A stretch of DNA of 64,000 nucleotides from Microbacter margulisiae. Its GTDB lineage: Bacteria; Bacteroidota; Bacteroidia; Bacteroidales; Paludibacteraceae. The position numbers were made by a program, and so were the translations under genes. Location: positions 496,001 through 560,000 of the forward strand of contig NZ_JACHYB010000001.1 in the NCBI RefSeq assembly GCF_014192515.1. Direction: 5' to 3'. Numbering within the stretch: position 1 is the first letter of the stretch; each line of letters opens with the position of its first letter. The notes under the pieces were generated by a model, which saw nothing but the letters and a program-made list of their open reading frames with translations, ran no database searches and had not been told where the DNA came from. Of this stretch, positions 1 to 9,411 are shown in pieces.

Positions 1-1128
1 TGGTTCTTTGATCAACTGATGAAATTGAGTTTACAGGTTATTGGAACACTATACACTACACTTTATTTACAAACTTGGTTTAAAATGTTAGGTGTAAAAA
101 TGGGTAAACGGGTTGAAATTGCTACGGTTGAATTCATTTCTCCTGATCTGCTTGAGACTGGGGACGAATGTTTCCTTGCTGATTCCGTTTCTGTAGGTGC
201 TTCACATGTGAGAAACGGATATATTACCATTGCAAAAGCCCGCATTGGAGATCGTACCTTTGTAGGAAACAGTGCCGTGATAAGTCCGGGAACCCGACTT
301 GGTAGCGATGTTTTGGTTGGAGTACTTTCAAAAATGAGTCAGGAAAATCTCCCCGCGAAAGATGGCTCATCATGGTTTGGTTCTCCTGCTGTTTATCTTC
401 CAAAACGTGATATTAATCAGGATTTTTCCATTAAACAAACCTATAAACCCACGAAACTTTTGTTTATACTTCGTTATTCCATTGAGTTTTTTCGGGTTAC
501 CTTACCTGCAACATTTTTCATTGCTTTGGCAGCCCTGATTACGGATGTTGCTTCTTATTTGCAAGTTACGAAGTCACTGGGTGAGCTTTTCCTTTTGTTT
601 CCTTTCATGTATCTTGGAGCTGCTATTTTGGGAACTATGGCAATGGCTATTTTTAAATGGATTGTTATTGGAAAATACAAACCAGCCAAGAAGCCATTAT
701 GGAGTCATTATGTATGGAGAAGTGAGTTAGTAACAGGCGTTTATGAAAATTTTTTGGTACTGTTTTTCTTAAATATTCTGACAGGTACGCCGTTTATCAA
801 ATATCCGTTGCGTTTACTCGGATGTAAGATAGGGAAAAAAGCATGTATGTTTACAACACAAATTACAGAGTTTGACTTGATTAAGATGGGAGATAATGTG
901 GCTGTAAACGACAATTGTACCTTGCAGACACATTTATTTGAAGACCGAGTCATGAAAATGTCGTTTGTCGATATAGAAAATAATTGTAGCGTGGGTGGCA
1001 TGGCAGTTGTTTTGTATGATTCAAAAATGGAACATGATGCTATTTTACAACCTCTTTCTGTATTGATGAAAAGTGAAACGTTGCCTGCTAATACAATATT
1101 TAAAGGGGTTCCTGCAAATCCGTCTTAG
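1..1128 (+). CDS. C-terminal part of a Pls/PosA/FenZ-like left-handed beta-helix membrane protein (5'-truncated by window)
   Basis: The reading frame is open from base 1 (codons before the ATG at 19 have no stop), so the gene begins upstream and only its C-terminal part is seen. There are two hexapeptide-repeat (left-handed beta-helix) regions, roughly residues 25-125 and 265-365 counted from the ATG, separated by hydrophobic membrane-spanning segments around 150-235. Both helices close with a GSPA or GVPANP-type loop typical of acyltransferases of this fold. This layout matches the C-terminal region of Pls/PosA/FenZ proteins, which are adenylation-domain proteins ending in beta-helix acyltransferase modules. 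The adenylation part would lie outside the window. Substrate unknown. Confidence 0.7.
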   Translation, partial: WFFDQLMKLSLQVIGTLYTTLYLQTWFKMLGVKMGKRVEIATVEFISPDLLETGDECFLADSVSVGASHVRNGYITIAKARIGDRTFVGNSAVISPGTRLGSDVLVGVLSKMSQENLPAKDGSSWFGSPAVYLPKRDINQDFSIKQTYKPTKLLFILRYSIEFFRVTLPATFFIALAALITDVASYLQVTKSLGELFLLFPFMYLGAAILGTMAMAIFKWIVIGKYKPAKKPLWSHYVWRSELVTGVYENFLVLFFLNILTGTPFIKYPLRLLGCKIGKKACMFTTQITEFDLIKMGDNVAVNDNCTLQTHLFEDRVMKMSFVDIENNCSVGGMAVVLYDSKMEHDAILQPLSVLMKSETLPANTIFKGVPANPS

Positions 1129-1210
1129 TGTGTTGTATCTTTGTTTTGTCTTAGAGCTGTGTTGTGGGTACAACGCAGTATTTATCATCACCAATAGAAA
1201 AGATATCAAG

Positions 1211-1432
1211 ATGGAACAACCCAATTATGATAATATTTTTGAGGAAATTAGTTCACTCATTGCAAATCAAAAATATAACGAAGCAATTAATAAACTGCAA
1301 ACGATTTTACAGCAGGATAGCAATAATGTAAAAGCGAAGGCGTTATTGGAGTATATTCAACGTATTCTAAATTATATGAATCGGAATATATATGCCTCGA
1401 CTAATCTGGATCTCGATCCTTGGGAAGAGTAA
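1211..1432 (+). CDS. Small TPR-like protein
   Basis: A 73-residue protein starting at the ATG at 1211; an upstream in-frame extension overlaps the preceding gene and is unlikely to be used. Residues about 10-45 form one helix-turn-helix unit of tetratricopeptide type (NQKYNEAINKLQTILQQDS, then NNVKAKALL). It ends in an acidic tail, DLDPWEE. Small single-TPR proteins of this kind are common in Bacteroidales but have no assigned role. It has no signal peptide, so it is probably cytoplasmic. Confidence 0.6.
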   Translation: MEQPNYDNIFEEISSLIANQKYNEAINKLQTILQQDSNNVKAKALLEYIQRILNYMNRNIYASTNLDLDPWEE

Positions 1433-1572
1433 GATGGAATGGAACTACATCTATTCTTTTGATTTTCAAATCTACACAACCTAACCTTTCCCTCCTTACC
1501 CGTTATTTTTTATCTTACAGCGTAGGATTTTTATTCCTTTTGTGTCTAATTAAAATATCCTGATAATTTGGA

Positions 1573-1580
1573 TATATTTG
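1573..1580 (+). promoter_or_regulatory. Bacteroidota -7 box (TATATTTG) upstream of the ECF sigma gene
   Basis: TATATTTG fits the TAnnTTTG consensus and would start transcription about 18 bases before the ATG at 1605. No TTTG is found at the usual 19-21 base spacing, so the call rests on the -7 box alone. Confidence 0.4.
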
Positions 1581-1604
1581 ATTATTAATTCTTTTTTCAT
1601 TCCT

Positions 1605-2180
1605 ATGACTGAATATGAGTTGATTACACAAATTCTTTCCGGTAATTTGTCCCTGTATAAGCAAATTGTAGAAACATATCAGGCACAAGTGTTCCGAATA
1701 TGTATCGGCTTTGTTCATCAAAAAGAAGATGCAGATGATTTGACACAAGAAGTTTTCATTCAGGTATATCAATCATTGGAAACATTTAAAGGCGAGTCTT
1801 CCTTTTCTACTTGGTTGTATAGAATTACGATCAATCGGGCATTAAATCACGTCCGGGATCATCAGAAACGATCATTATTTCATAGGTTAGAGTCATGGGT
1901 TGGATTTGATAAAAGCTCATCAGGTTTGGAAGTACAAACTTTTGAAGAAAACCCAGAGCAACAACTTATTAAGCATGAAGAGCGGAATTTAATTGCAAAA
2001 GCATTAACCCAGCTTCCTGAAAAGCAACGTATTGCAATTGTTTTGAGTAAATATGAAGACTTGTCACAGCGCGAAATCGCGGAGATTCTTCATATCTCAG
2101 AAGGAGCTGTGGAATCGCTTTTGCAACGTGCCAAACAATCTTTGCGGAAGCAATTATCTGCCTTATGGCATTCATCTTGA
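1605..2180 (+). CDS. ECF-type RNA polymerase sigma factor
   Basis: A 191-residue sigma-70 family protein with only regions 2 and 4. Region 2 carries the -10 recognition and core-binding segment (EDADDLTQEVFIQVYQSL, then STWLYRITINRALNHVR). Region 4 has the -35 helix-turn-helix (LSQREIAEILHISEGAVESL). ATG at 1605 is preferred over an in-frame TTG at 1578, which lies inside the -7 box. It is followed by a zinc-finger anti-sigma gene and a Spy/CpxP-like gene on the same strand, the usual arrangement for an envelope-signal-responsive sigma module. The signal is unknown; the downstream genes to 5.0 kb are likely part of its regulon. Confidence 0.9.
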   Translation: MTEYELITQILSGNLSLYKQIVETYQAQVFRICIGFVHQKEDADDLTQEVFIQVYQSLETFKGESSFSTWLYRITINRALNHVRDHQKRSLFHRLESWVGFDKSSSGLEVQTFEENPEQQLIKHEERNLIAKALTQLPEKQRIAIVLSKYEDLSQREIAEILHISEGAVESLLQRAKQSLRKQLSALWHSS

Positions 2181-2275
2181 TAATCTAACGACAATAATAA
2201 TAGGGTTTTATAAAAAAAATTCCATTACCGTAGGAAAATGAACAATTTTGTTTCTAACTAATAAAAGCGACTAAA

Positions 2276-2689
2276 ATGAATTGTTTTACATGCGAACATT
2301 ATTTTGATGCCTATTTCGAAGGCGTTCTTTCATCAGAGATGAAATCTCAGATGGAGGAACACCTTGATTCGTGTAAATCATGCGCTGCAATGTATGCATT
2401 ATGGCAAAAGGCGGAATACATGATAAAAGAAGAGAAGTCGACCTCTTCCAATCCGTTTCTTGCTACTCGAGTTATGTCAAAACTCGAAATGCCATCTGAA
2501 ACTGCAGCAAGAAAGCAATTAGTTTTTAAGCCTGTGACTATTGCCTTTATTGTAGGAATAGCTGTTTTTTTAGGAGTCATACTAGGAAATTTGTATCAAC
2601 CTGTAAAACTTCATCCTGCAATTTCAGAAGAGATGTTTTATTTAAATGATGGAGCAATTGAACCTATTGCTTTTTACGAAGCAAAATAA
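2276..2689 (+). CDS. Anti-sigma factor with zf-HC2 zinc finger and one membrane span
   Basis: A 137-residue protein. The N-terminus has the zf-HC2 metal site: Cys3/Cys6 with His7, then HLDSCKSCAAMY (H-x3-C-x2-C), the motif of ZAS-type anti-sigma factors. A single hydrophobic span lies around residues 85-106, leaving a short periplasmic tail. Its position directly after the ECF sigma gene implies that it holds that sigma factor inactive at the membrane. Assignment as the partner is inferred from gene order. Confidence 0.8.
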   Translation: MNCFTCEHYFDAYFEGVLSSEMKSQMEEHLDSCKSCAAMYALWQKAEYMIKEEKSTSSNPFLATRVMSKLEMPSETAARKQLVFKPVTIAFIVGIAVFLGVILGNLYQPVKLHPAISEEMFYLNDGAIEPIAFYEAK

Positions 2690-2701
2690 AGGAGGCATGC
2701 A

Positions 2702-3256
2702 ATGGACACAGATAAAAAAATCAAAGGCCTTGTTTGGGCGGTATTCTTTTTAGCAGTGATGAACTTGACTATGTTAGCAACAATCTTTTATCATGTCTAT
2801 CAATCGAACCGTGAAGAGGTATCCGTTGAAAAACAGATAGGGATTGAGGCGGATGCAGCAAAATTTACCGGCCGGTATTTTCGTGATCAATTACAATTGA
2901 ATGCTTCGCAAATGATTCAATTCCGACAAGTCAACCGGACTTTTAGACAACAAGCACAAATGATTTTGTCTGAGTTGGTCTCCAAGAGAAGGCAGATACT
3001 TGAAGAAATGAGTGCTCCTCATACGGATACCATTAAGTTGAATCAATTTTCGAAGGAAATAGGTGATTTACATTATGCATTAAAACAGGCAACTGTGCGC
3101 TATTATCTTGCAATAAAACAGGAATGTGATTCGAGTCAACAACAAAAATTACATGAATTATTTCAAGAGATTTTTATTAATGATTTGCCTTTGAATTATC
3201 CTGGAAATCATGGCCAATCTGGTGGTGGCCAGTGGAGTAATCGATTTAGCCGTTGA
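2702..3256 (+). CDS. Periplasmic Spy/CpxP-like (heavy-metal sensor-type) protein
   Basis: A 184-residue protein, 12 bases after the anti-sigma gene and preceded by AAGGAGGC. It has an N-terminal membrane anchor (residues 10-32) followed by an all-helical periplasmic domain. The segment LQLNASQMIQFRQVNRTFRQ is the LTxxQ-like signature of the Spy/CpxP/CnrX family, followed by long amphipathic helices and a Gly/Gln/Ser-rich tail. Family members sense metal or misfolded protein in the periplasm and control partner sigma or two-component systems. Here it probably modulates the anti-sigma factor (inference from operon position). Confidence 0.75.
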   Translation: MDTDKKIKGLVWAVFFLAVMNLTMLATIFYHVYQSNREEVSVEKQIGIEADAAKFTGRYFRDQLQLNASQMIQFRQVNRTFRQQAQMILSELVSKRRQILEEMSAPHTDTIKLNQFSKEIGDLHYALKQATVRYYLAIKQECDSSQQQKLHELFQEIFINDLPLNYPGNHGQSGGGQWSNRFSR

Positions 3257-3295
3257 GTATTAGTTTATATTTTAATAATTAAAAACGAGTAGATT

Positions 3296-3607
3296 ATGAA
3301 AACAAGAATGATGATTGTATCATTTGCCTGCTTGGCAATGACCGCTGTAACAATGGGACAAACTTCTGTTAAAACCTCTAATCGCAATGGAAATATAACA
3401 CGTCCGGCATATGTTGATAAAAACAAGAATGGGGTATGTGATAATTATGAGGCCCGTCATACCAATAATACTACTACTATGGTTCGATATGGACAAGGTC
3501 AACATAGAGGGAAGGGGAAAGGAGTAGGATGCGGTCACGGATCAAGATTTGTGGATAAAAACCATAATGGTATTTGTGATTATAGGGAAACGGTTATCAA
3601 AAAATAA
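3296..3607 (+). CDS. Small secreted protein with two DxNxNGxCD loops
   Basis: A 103-residue protein with a signal peptide (first 21 residues ending MGQ). It contains two copies of an EF-hand-like calcium-binding loop, YVDKNKNGVCDNYEAR near residue 39 and FVDKNHNGICDYRET near residue 84. Both end with Cys-Asp-Tyr/Asn and Glu at the metal-ligand positions. The segment between them is rich in His, Gly and Lys (HRGKGKGVGCGHG) and could bind metal. It follows the ECF/Spy-like cluster and is probably part of the same regulon. No specific function is assigned. Confidence 0.7.
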   Translation: MKTRMMIVSFACLAMTAVTMGQTSVKTSNRNGNITRPAYVDKNKNGVCDNYEARHTNNTTTMVRYGQGQHRGKGKGVGCGHGSRFVDKNHNGICDYRETVIKK

Positions 3608-3652
3608 CTATTGCGTATTTTTTACTGCTAACGATCAATTAATTTCACTTCA

Positions 3653-4132
3653 ATGAACTCTATATTTATAGAACAGGAAAGTAAGTACGATTTTGATGAA
3701 ACGGTTGAAAAACTTATAGTTGAAATCAGGAAAACTTCATGGAAGATATCTGTAGTAAATGATTTACAACAATCATTGGAAGAATATGGTCAAAAAGTGC
3801 TTCCGGTTAAAGTTCTGGCTTTGTGTAATCCAGCGTATGCAAGCCAGTTATTGACAAAAGACGAAATGAGGATTGTTTCTCCGTTGATGCCTTGTAGAAT
3901 CAGTATTTATCAGAAAAGCGACGGGAAAACATATATATCACGCATGAACTTTTTATCTTTTGCCAGATTATTAGATAGGGAGAGCGAACTGTTAATGACG
4001 GCGTCGCATCATGAAGTGGAAGAAATCATGAAATCTGTGTTAGTCTCGGCGTCAGTCATGCAATTAAACAGCATGTCTCGCTTTAAATATGGGCAGGAGC
4101 TTAGTAGGGAGTGGCTGATTAGCTGGTTTTAA
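3653..4132 (+). CDS. DUF302-domain protein
   Basis: A 159-residue cytoplasmic protein without signal peptide. Residues 10-125 match the DUF302 pattern: an N-terminal strand-helix with YDFDETVEKLIVEIRKTSWKI, then VLALCNPAYASQLL and MPCRISIYQKSDGKTYISRM. DUF302 proteins are small alpha/beta proteins often found in metal- or stress-related clusters, with no established activity. The location behind the ECF sigma cluster agrees with a stress role. Family call from recalled pattern. Confidence 0.7.
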   Translation: MNSIFIEQESKYDFDETVEKLIVEIRKTSWKISVVNDLQQSLEEYGQKVLPVKVLALCNPAYASQLLTKDEMRIVSPLMPCRISIYQKSDGKTYISRMNFLSFARLLDRESELLMTASHHEVEEIMKSVLVSASVMQLNSMSRFKYGQELSREWLISWF

Positions 4133-4227
4133 TCAATATAAACTTATGCAATAACTATGTAAACTTTTTATTGCCAATGTATAGTATTAATATGCAAGTT
4201 TAACAGAACCTTTAATGTGACTATCGT

Positions 4228-5001
4228 ATGAAAACAAAAATCGAACAAAGGATGATGTGTTGGGGATTGTGTGCAGTGAACGCACTACTCCTTATGTCTT
4301 GTAATCAACAAGACGCTTTGAAAACTTCGAAACCATCTTATGGCAACCTGATTCAAGTTGCTTCCGATGGATCTACTACGGTATTGACAAATAATTTGCA
4401 AGCTGCTTTTGTGGCTACACCTTCTTTAAGTGATAGTGAATTAGCGCTTTTACTAAAAATTAAGGAAGATGAAAAATTGGCACGTGACGTTTATTCCAAT
4501 TTGAGCACGGCATGGTCGCAACCTATATTTGCTAACATTGAAACTGCCGAAGAACGCCACTTGCAAGCTATTCTGACATTGTTGAGATTTTATAATCAAC
4601 CTGATACGTTAGTTGCTGATATGGGCGTTTTCTCTACTCCTGAACTGACACAGCTATATCAAACCTTTGTTTCCAATGGTAAAGCTTCATTGGTAGGTGC
4701 TTATCAGGTTGGAATACAGATTGAAGAAATGGATATTAAGGATTTGATGGATGGCTTAGCGAGTAACCCCAATACAAATATTGTTACCACGTTTGATAAC
4801 CTGCTGAAAGCTTCACGTAACCATTTAAGGGCTTTTTATCGTCAATTGTCGAATTTGGGCATTGTGTATGTGCCTCAATATCTTTCGCAGGAAGAATATG
4901 ATTCTATTGTTCAATCACCTATGGAACAAGGAAATACATATGTATTACAAAATCAATATCAATATAATTATCAATATCAATACCGTCATCAAGGCCATTA
5001 A
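4228..5001 (+). CDS. DUF2202 (ferritin-like) lipoprotein
   Basis: A 257-residue lipoprotein: the signal peptide ends at a lipobox (LLMSC) with Cys near residue 25. Residues about 65-225 are helical with DUF2202 hallmarks: KEDEKLARDVYSNL, then ETAEERHLQAILTLL (E-x-x-x-E-R-H, ferritin-like metal ligands) and a second helix pair with EEMDIKDL and SRNHLRAFYRQL. The C-terminus is an unusual QYNYQYQYRH repeat encoded by a CAATAT-type codon run. DUF2202 proteins are ferritin-superfamily members of unknown function; a metal or redox role in the envelope is inferred. Confidence 0.75.
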   Translation: MKTKIEQRMMCWGLCAVNALLLMSCNQQDALKTSKPSYGNLIQVASDGSTTVLTNNLQAAFVATPSLSDSELALLLKIKEDEKLARDVYSNLSTAWSQPIFANIETAEERHLQAILTLLRFYNQPDTLVADMGVFSTPELTQLYQTFVSNGKASLVGAYQVGIQIEEMDIKDLMDGLASNPNTNIVTTFDNLLKASRNHLRAFYRQLSNLGIVYVPQYLSQEEYDSIVQSPMEQGNTYVLQNQYQYNYQYQYRHQGH

Positions 5002-5078
5002 TATGGATTGAACAGAGAATCTTTTGACAACTTCTTTCACGAGCAGATCGTGTTTTTCAGAAAATTGGTTTACCTTTG

Positions 5079-5112
5079 CTTCGCTTGAATTTTGTGTTCA
5101 GGCGAAGTTTTT
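5079..5112 (+). terminator. Rho-independent terminator after the DUF2202 gene
   Basis: An 11-bp stem (CTTCGCTTGAA with TTCAGGCGAAG, one G-T pair) is followed by TTTTT. It separates the ECF-associated cluster from the DUF4861 gene. Confidence 0.75.
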
Positions 5113-5183
5113 ATGTTTTACCGTGTACGTGCCCGTTGTGTATGTAATTATGCTATAAATATTTATATTGAAACATATCTTCT

Positions 5184-6392
5184 ATGAAAAGAGTTGCTTT
5201 TATTTTTTTGTGTTTATCTGTGGCTTTTATTGCTTTTGCTAAAACGAAATCAATTGTTATTACACTTCAAAATCCATCACTTGTCAACCAATTTAATGCT
5301 CCTGTGGTAATTTCTGTTTCAACGTTAACGCACAAAACTGGAGTTAATGTACAATCTGTCGCAGTTTATGAAGCGGGAAAATTGATTCCTTCTCAATTGG
5401 ATGATTTTAATCATGATGGAAAACCGGATGAATTGGCTTTTTTGGTGAGTATCCCTGCTAAGCACGAGCGAATTTTGACACTGAAAGTTGCTTCAGATAG
5501 TTCTTTGTTTACAAGATTTCCTGAAGAAACACATGCCCAGATGTTTTTAAGGAATAAAACAACGCATCAATTAATTCCAACACGGGAGGCATCGTCGCCA
5601 ACAGGCAATTTATACCAGGCTTTGCAACATCATGGGCCGGCGTTTGAATCAAAAATAATGGCTTTTCGCATATACTTCGATAAAAAACAAACCGTTGACT
5701 TATACGGTAAAAAGCATCATGAATTGGAATTAGCTCAGGATAATTGGTATCCTTCCGACGAACAGATTGCTCATGGCTTTGGAGATGATATTTTGTGGGT
5801 TAAAGAGACGGCTGGGTGTGGAACACTTAAAGGATGGAACGGAACGCAGGCTCTTCATATTGCCCCAGTCTCTAATCGTACTGCTCGGGTGATAACGGAT
5901 GGTCCGGTGAGGGCAATCATTGAAATGGAAGCGGATGGTTGGCAATATGAAGGAAAAAAGATTCAATTGAAGGAACGTTATATCCTTTATGCCGGACATC
6001 GTGATGTTGAAGTTCAAGTAAATCAAAATGATACCACTACGTTGTGTGCTGGCGTTCAAACAATTTTCGATAAATCTCAGATTATGTCTCCTGTGAAAGG
6101 TGTTGTTGCGATTTGGGGGACAGGATTACAATATCCCAAAACAGATAATAAACGGGCTATGCCGCAAACTGTTGGATTAGCTGTTTCGATGCCTTACGCT
6201 ATTTTGCAGAAGTCAACCAAGGATGCTGATAATCTTTTGCTGATAGTCAAGGGGAAATCATTTACTTATCATTTTGCGGCAGCATGGTCGCAGGAAATAG
6301 GAGGTTACAAGAGTGCAAATCAATTTTTCCATTTTGTAAGGACATGGGATATAGCTTTGCGTCATCCGGTAAAAATAGTAAACTGGAAATAA
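5184..6392 (+). CDS. Secreted DUF4861-domain protein
   Basis: A 402-residue protein with a signal peptide (residues 1-20, ending AFA). The mature chain is beta-rich and matches DUF4861 over its length, including an aspartate-rich motif DDFNHDGKPDELAF near residues 73-86. DUF4861 proteins are abundant in Bacteroidota and often neighbour polysaccharide- or pectin-degrading enzymes. The fold suggests a carbohydrate-related beta-sandwich enzyme or binding protein, but no activity is assigned. It converges on the radical SAM gene, with only 8 bases between stop codons. Confidence 0.7.
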   Translation: MKRVAFIFLCLSVAFIAFAKTKSIVITLQNPSLVNQFNAPVVISVSTLTHKTGVNVQSVAVYEAGKLIPSQLDDFNHDGKPDELAFLVSIPAKHERILTLKVASDSSLFTRFPEETHAQMFLRNKTTHQLIPTREASSPTGNLYQALQHHGPAFESKIMAFRIYFDKKQTVDLYGKKHHELELAQDNWYPSDEQIAHGFGDDILWVKETAGCGTLKGWNGTQALHIAPVSNRTARVITDGPVRAIIEMEADGWQYEGKKIQLKERYILYAGHRDVEVQVNQNDTTTLCAGVQTIFDKSQIMSPVKGVVAIWGTGLQYPKTDNKRAMPQTVGLAVSMPYAILQKSTKDADNLLLIVKGKSFTYHFAAAWSQEIGGYKSANQFFHFVRTWDIALRHPVKIVNWK

Positions 6393-6400
6393 AAGATGAT

Positions 6401-7345
6401 TTATTTGATGGTATAGTGGGGAAGGGTACTTCTCCATTTTTTCCCTTGAAAAGTATCCCGTTCTTCCATTCGACGTTGTAATTTTACTACAAATTCATGA
6501 TTCTTGGTTTTCCATGCTGGTGCAATGAGCAATTGTGCCGGTGATTGGGATGCAAAACGTTCCATAGAAATGGCAGGAGGAAGGAGTTCCAGAAAATCAA
6601 TAACAGTATCAATATAATTTTCCAGCGTGGAAAGATGAAACCATTCCGGATGTTCCCCGTATTGTCTTGCCATTTGTGTTCCTTTGATAATTTGCAATTG
6701 ATGCAATTTTAAAACTGACAGAGGTAGCATGGATAGCTTTCGGGCATGTTGCAACCATGTTTCATGTGTTTCATGGGGTAATCCGATGATAAGATGCGCA
6801 GCCGTGGCAATATTTCGAGTTGCTGTTATTCGAATTGCTTCTTCAGCCTGTTCAAAAGTATGCCCGCGATGAATAAATTGTAATGTATCATTACAAGTAG
6901 ATTCTACACCATATTCTATCATCACATAACAAGACTTTGCCAGATGAGCAAAATAGTCCAGTATCGTGTCATTTACACAATCCGGACGGGTACCGATGGC
7001 AATTCCAATCACTTTAGGATATGCCAGTGCCTCCTCATATAATTTGATTAAATTGTCGAATGGTGCATATGTGTTTGTGTATGCCTGAAAATAAGCGATA
7101 TATTTTTGATCTTCATGCTTTTTACGAAAGAAGCGAATGCCTTCGTCCAACTGTGTGGTGACAGATTTGGATGGTTTGCAATAATCAGGATTAAATGATT
7201 GATTATTGCAATAGGTACATCCTCCATAGCCTAACGTTCCGTCTCGATTTGGACAAGTAAATCCAGCATTGATGGATATTTTTTGAACGCGTTCGTTGAG
7301 TTGTTCGCGTAGCAAGGTTGTATAATCATTGTAGCGCAAAGACAT
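6401..7345 (-). CDS. Radical SAM protein, TIGR01212 (YhcC-like) family
   Basis: A 314-residue protein. Near the N-terminus the cysteine motif CPNRDGTLGYGGCTYC binds the 4Fe-4S cluster with the spacing typical of TIGR01212. The central TIM-barrel segments GIAIGTRPDCV and VMIEYGVES follow, and the C-terminal half carries LPHETHETWLQ. The family contains E. coli YhcC, whose reaction is not established. Start chosen at the ATG at 7345. Confidence 0.85.
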   Translation of the reverse strand: MSLRYNDYTTLLREQLNERVQKISINAGFTCPNRDGTLGYGGCTYCNNQSFNPDYCKPSKSVTTQLDEGIRFFRKKHEDQKYIAYFQAYTNTYAPFDNLIKLYEEALAYPKVIGIAIGTRPDCVNDTILDYFAHLAKSCYVMIEYGVESTCNDTLQFIHRGHTFEQAEEAIRITATRNIATAAHLIIGLPHETHETWLQHARKLSMLPLSVLKLHQLQIIKGTQMARQYGEHPEWFHLSTLENYIDTVIDFLELLPPAISMERFASQSPAQLLIAPAWKTKNHEFVVKLQRRMEERDTFQGKKWRSTLPHYTIK

Positions 7346-7361
7346 ATTCTAAAAATAAAAG

Positions 7362-7395
7362 AGATCGGAACAAACCTAAAAAGTTGCCCCGATCT
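7362..7395 (-). terminator. Rho-independent terminator downstream of rho
   Basis: On the minus strand, AGATCGG pairs with CCGATCT, with GGCAAC and GTT inside, and is followed by TTTTATTTTTA. It lies between the rho stop codon and the radical SAM gene. Confidence 0.7.
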
Positions 7396-7426
7396 TATAT
7401 TTCTTTTTGGATCTTATAATTCAGAA

Positions 7427-9262
7427 TCACCCGTTCATCGTGGCAAGAAATTCTTCGTTACTTTCGGTCCTTTCCAGGCGATCTTTCAGAAATTCCATCG
7501 CTTCGACCGGGTTCATGTCTGATAAATATTTACGTAATACCCACATACGATTCAATGTCTCAGGATCATGCAATAAATCATCGCGGCGTGTGCTTGATGA
7601 CATAATATCCACTGCAGGGAAAATACGTTTATTTGAAAGCTTACGATCGAGTTGTAATTCCATATTGCCTGTCCCCTTAAACTCTTCAAAAATAACATCA
7701 TCCATTTTTGAACCTGTTTCAGTAAGCGCAGTGGCTATGATAGTCAGGCTTCCTCCATTTTCAATATTACGGGCAGCTCCAAAGAATCGTTTAGGCTTAT
7801 GCAACGCGTTGGCATCCACACCTCCCGAGAGCATTTTGCCTGAAGCTGGTGCTACTGTATTGTATGCCCGCGCTAATCGCGTGATTGAATCAAGCAGAAT
7901 TACCACGTCGTGTCCGCATTCTACCAATCTTTTAGCTTTTTCTAAAACGATATCTGCTACTTTGACATGACGCTCTGCTGGTTCATCAAAGGTTGACGCA
8001 ATCACTTCCGCATTGACACTTCGTTCCATATCTGTTACTTCTTCAGGACGCTCGTCAATAAGTAGAATAATCATATATACATCAGGATGATTTGCTGCTA
8101 TCGCATTAGCTATGTCTTTGAGTAATATAGTCTTTCCTGTCTTAGGTTGAGCTACAATAAGACCCCGTTGGCCTTTTCCTATAGGAGAAAAAAGATCCAC
8201 AATGCGCATAGATGTAGGATCATTTTTCCCGGTAATTAAGTTGAATTTTTCATCAGGGAATAATGGCGTAAGATGGTCAAAGGCCAAGCGATCACGAACG
8301 AATTCGGGTGATCTACCGTTTATTTTGGTTACTTTGACCAATGGGAAAAATTTTTCTCCTTCTTTTGGCGGACGAATTGTTCCTTCTACGGTGTCTCCCT
8401 TTTTTAATCCAAATAGTTTGATTTGAGATTGAGAAACATAGATATCATCAGGAGATGTAAAATAGTTATAATCAGGCGATCGCAGAAAGCCATACCCATC
8501 CTGCATTGGCTCAAACACTCCAACTCCCGTCAAAATTCCTTCAAACTCATAAGGTTTTTCTCCGTTTTCAGAATTTTTCTTTTGGTTATTATTCTGGTTT
8601 TGAAAATTTTGGTTTGGCGTCTTGTTGTTAGGATTCCGTTGATTCTTTTGAGAAGGTTGATTATGATTTGGTGTATTGGCCGGAGGCAAATCGGATTTCT
8701 TTTCTTGTATTTCAGGAATAGGAACAGGTGCAGCAACTTGATTTTCTGTTTGTTCTATATCTTCTTCGATGGTCTCATTCAACAATGGATCAGTGTCTTT
8801 GACATGTTGTTTAATTGGCATTTCTGTCTTAACATCAACAACAGCTTTCTGCACTTGATTTTTATGATGGGGTTTGTGCTGGGGAGCTTGTGTTGTTGGT
8901 TTTGTTTCCGATGTGTTAGGCTTATTTTCTTGTTTCTGAAGTTTCCCTGCTTCTGCCATTGCCGGTTTTACCGTGTTATTCTGTGGGGAAACATTGCTTC
9001 CATTTGTTTGATTTTGAGGTTTATCAGATGAATTATTGTTTGCTTTATTTGGGGTTCTCATCCGAATGCGTTTCTTCTTTGCATCTTCATCAATAGAAGC
9101 TGATTCTTTTTTTTCAGCAGCTTTTGAAATTGCTTGTTCATCTAAAATTCGATAAACTAATTCGTCTTTGGGTAAAGATTCGAAACGTTTAATGTTCATC
9201 TCAGCTGCAATTTTCTTCAGCTCAGCAAGGTCTTTCTCTCTTAGTTCTGAAATATTATACAT
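7427..9262 (-). CDS. rho: Transcription termination factor Rho with long N-terminal insertion
   Basis: A 611-residue Rho, about 190 residues longer than E. coli Rho. Residues 1-45 are the Rho_N helical domain. Residues about 50-240 are a low-complexity Asn/Gln/Lys/Pro stretch. The cold-shock-like RNA-binding domain (GYGFLRS, then DIYVSQSQI) is near 240-315. The RecA-like motor has a Walker A, AQPKTGKT, near 375 and a Walker B-type [14 protein letters not shown]. Rho is the hexameric RNA helicase that ends transcription. Such insertions occur in Bacteroidota and some Firmicutes Rho proteins and can promote phase separation in the gut commensal B. thetaiotaomicron. A GC-rich antisense frame over the insertion is not a gene. 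Confidence 0.95.
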   Translation of the reverse strand: MYNISELREKDLAELKKIAAEMNIKRFESLPKDELVYRILDEQAISKAAEKKESASIDEDAKKKRIRMRTPNKANNNSSDKPQNQTNGSNVSPQNNTVKPAMAEAGKLQKQENKPNTSETKPTTQAPQHKPHHKNQVQKAVVDVKTEMPIKQHVKDTDPLLNETIEEDIEQTENQVAAPVPIPEIQEKKSDLPPANTPNHNQPSQKNQRNPNNKTPNQNFQNQNNNQKKNSENGEKPYEFEGILTGVGVFEPMQDGYGFLRSPDYNYFTSPDDIYVSQSQIKLFGLKKGDTVEGTIRPPKEGEKFFPLVKVTKINGRSPEFVRDRLAFDHLTPLFPDEKFNLITGKNDPTSMRIVDLFSPIGKGQRGLIVAQPKTGKTILLKDIANAIAANHPDVYMIILLIDERPEEVTDMERSVNAEVIASTFDEPAERHVKVADIVLEKAKRLVECGHDVVILLDSITRLARAYNTVAPASGKMLSGGVDANALHKPKRFFGAARNIENGGSLTIIATALTETGSKMDDVIFEEFKGTGNMELQLDRKLSNKRIFPAVDIMSSSTRRDDLLHDPETLNRMWVLRKYLSDMNPVEAMEFLKDRLERTESNEEFLATMNG

Positions 9263-9411
9263 AAAAAATGGAGGTAAATATGATACACAGACACGTGTTG
9301 ATCACATGTCGGAATTTTTTAAAGTTCCGTATTTGTTGAATTTAACAAGCTAAAAAGGGATGTATATTGATTGGATACAAAAGACGAAGATGTTCGTGAA
9401 ATTTTGTGTTA

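Noticed and set aside
4930..4998. CAATAT-type short tandem repeat as a separate element
   Set aside because: It is the coding sequence of the Gln/Tyr-rich tail of the DUF2202 lipoprotein.
8423..9031. 202-codon plus-strand frame opposite the Rho insertion
   Set aside because: It is the antisense of a low-complexity Asn/Gln/Lys stretch, giving an Ile/Leu/Phe/Cys-rich product with no motif.
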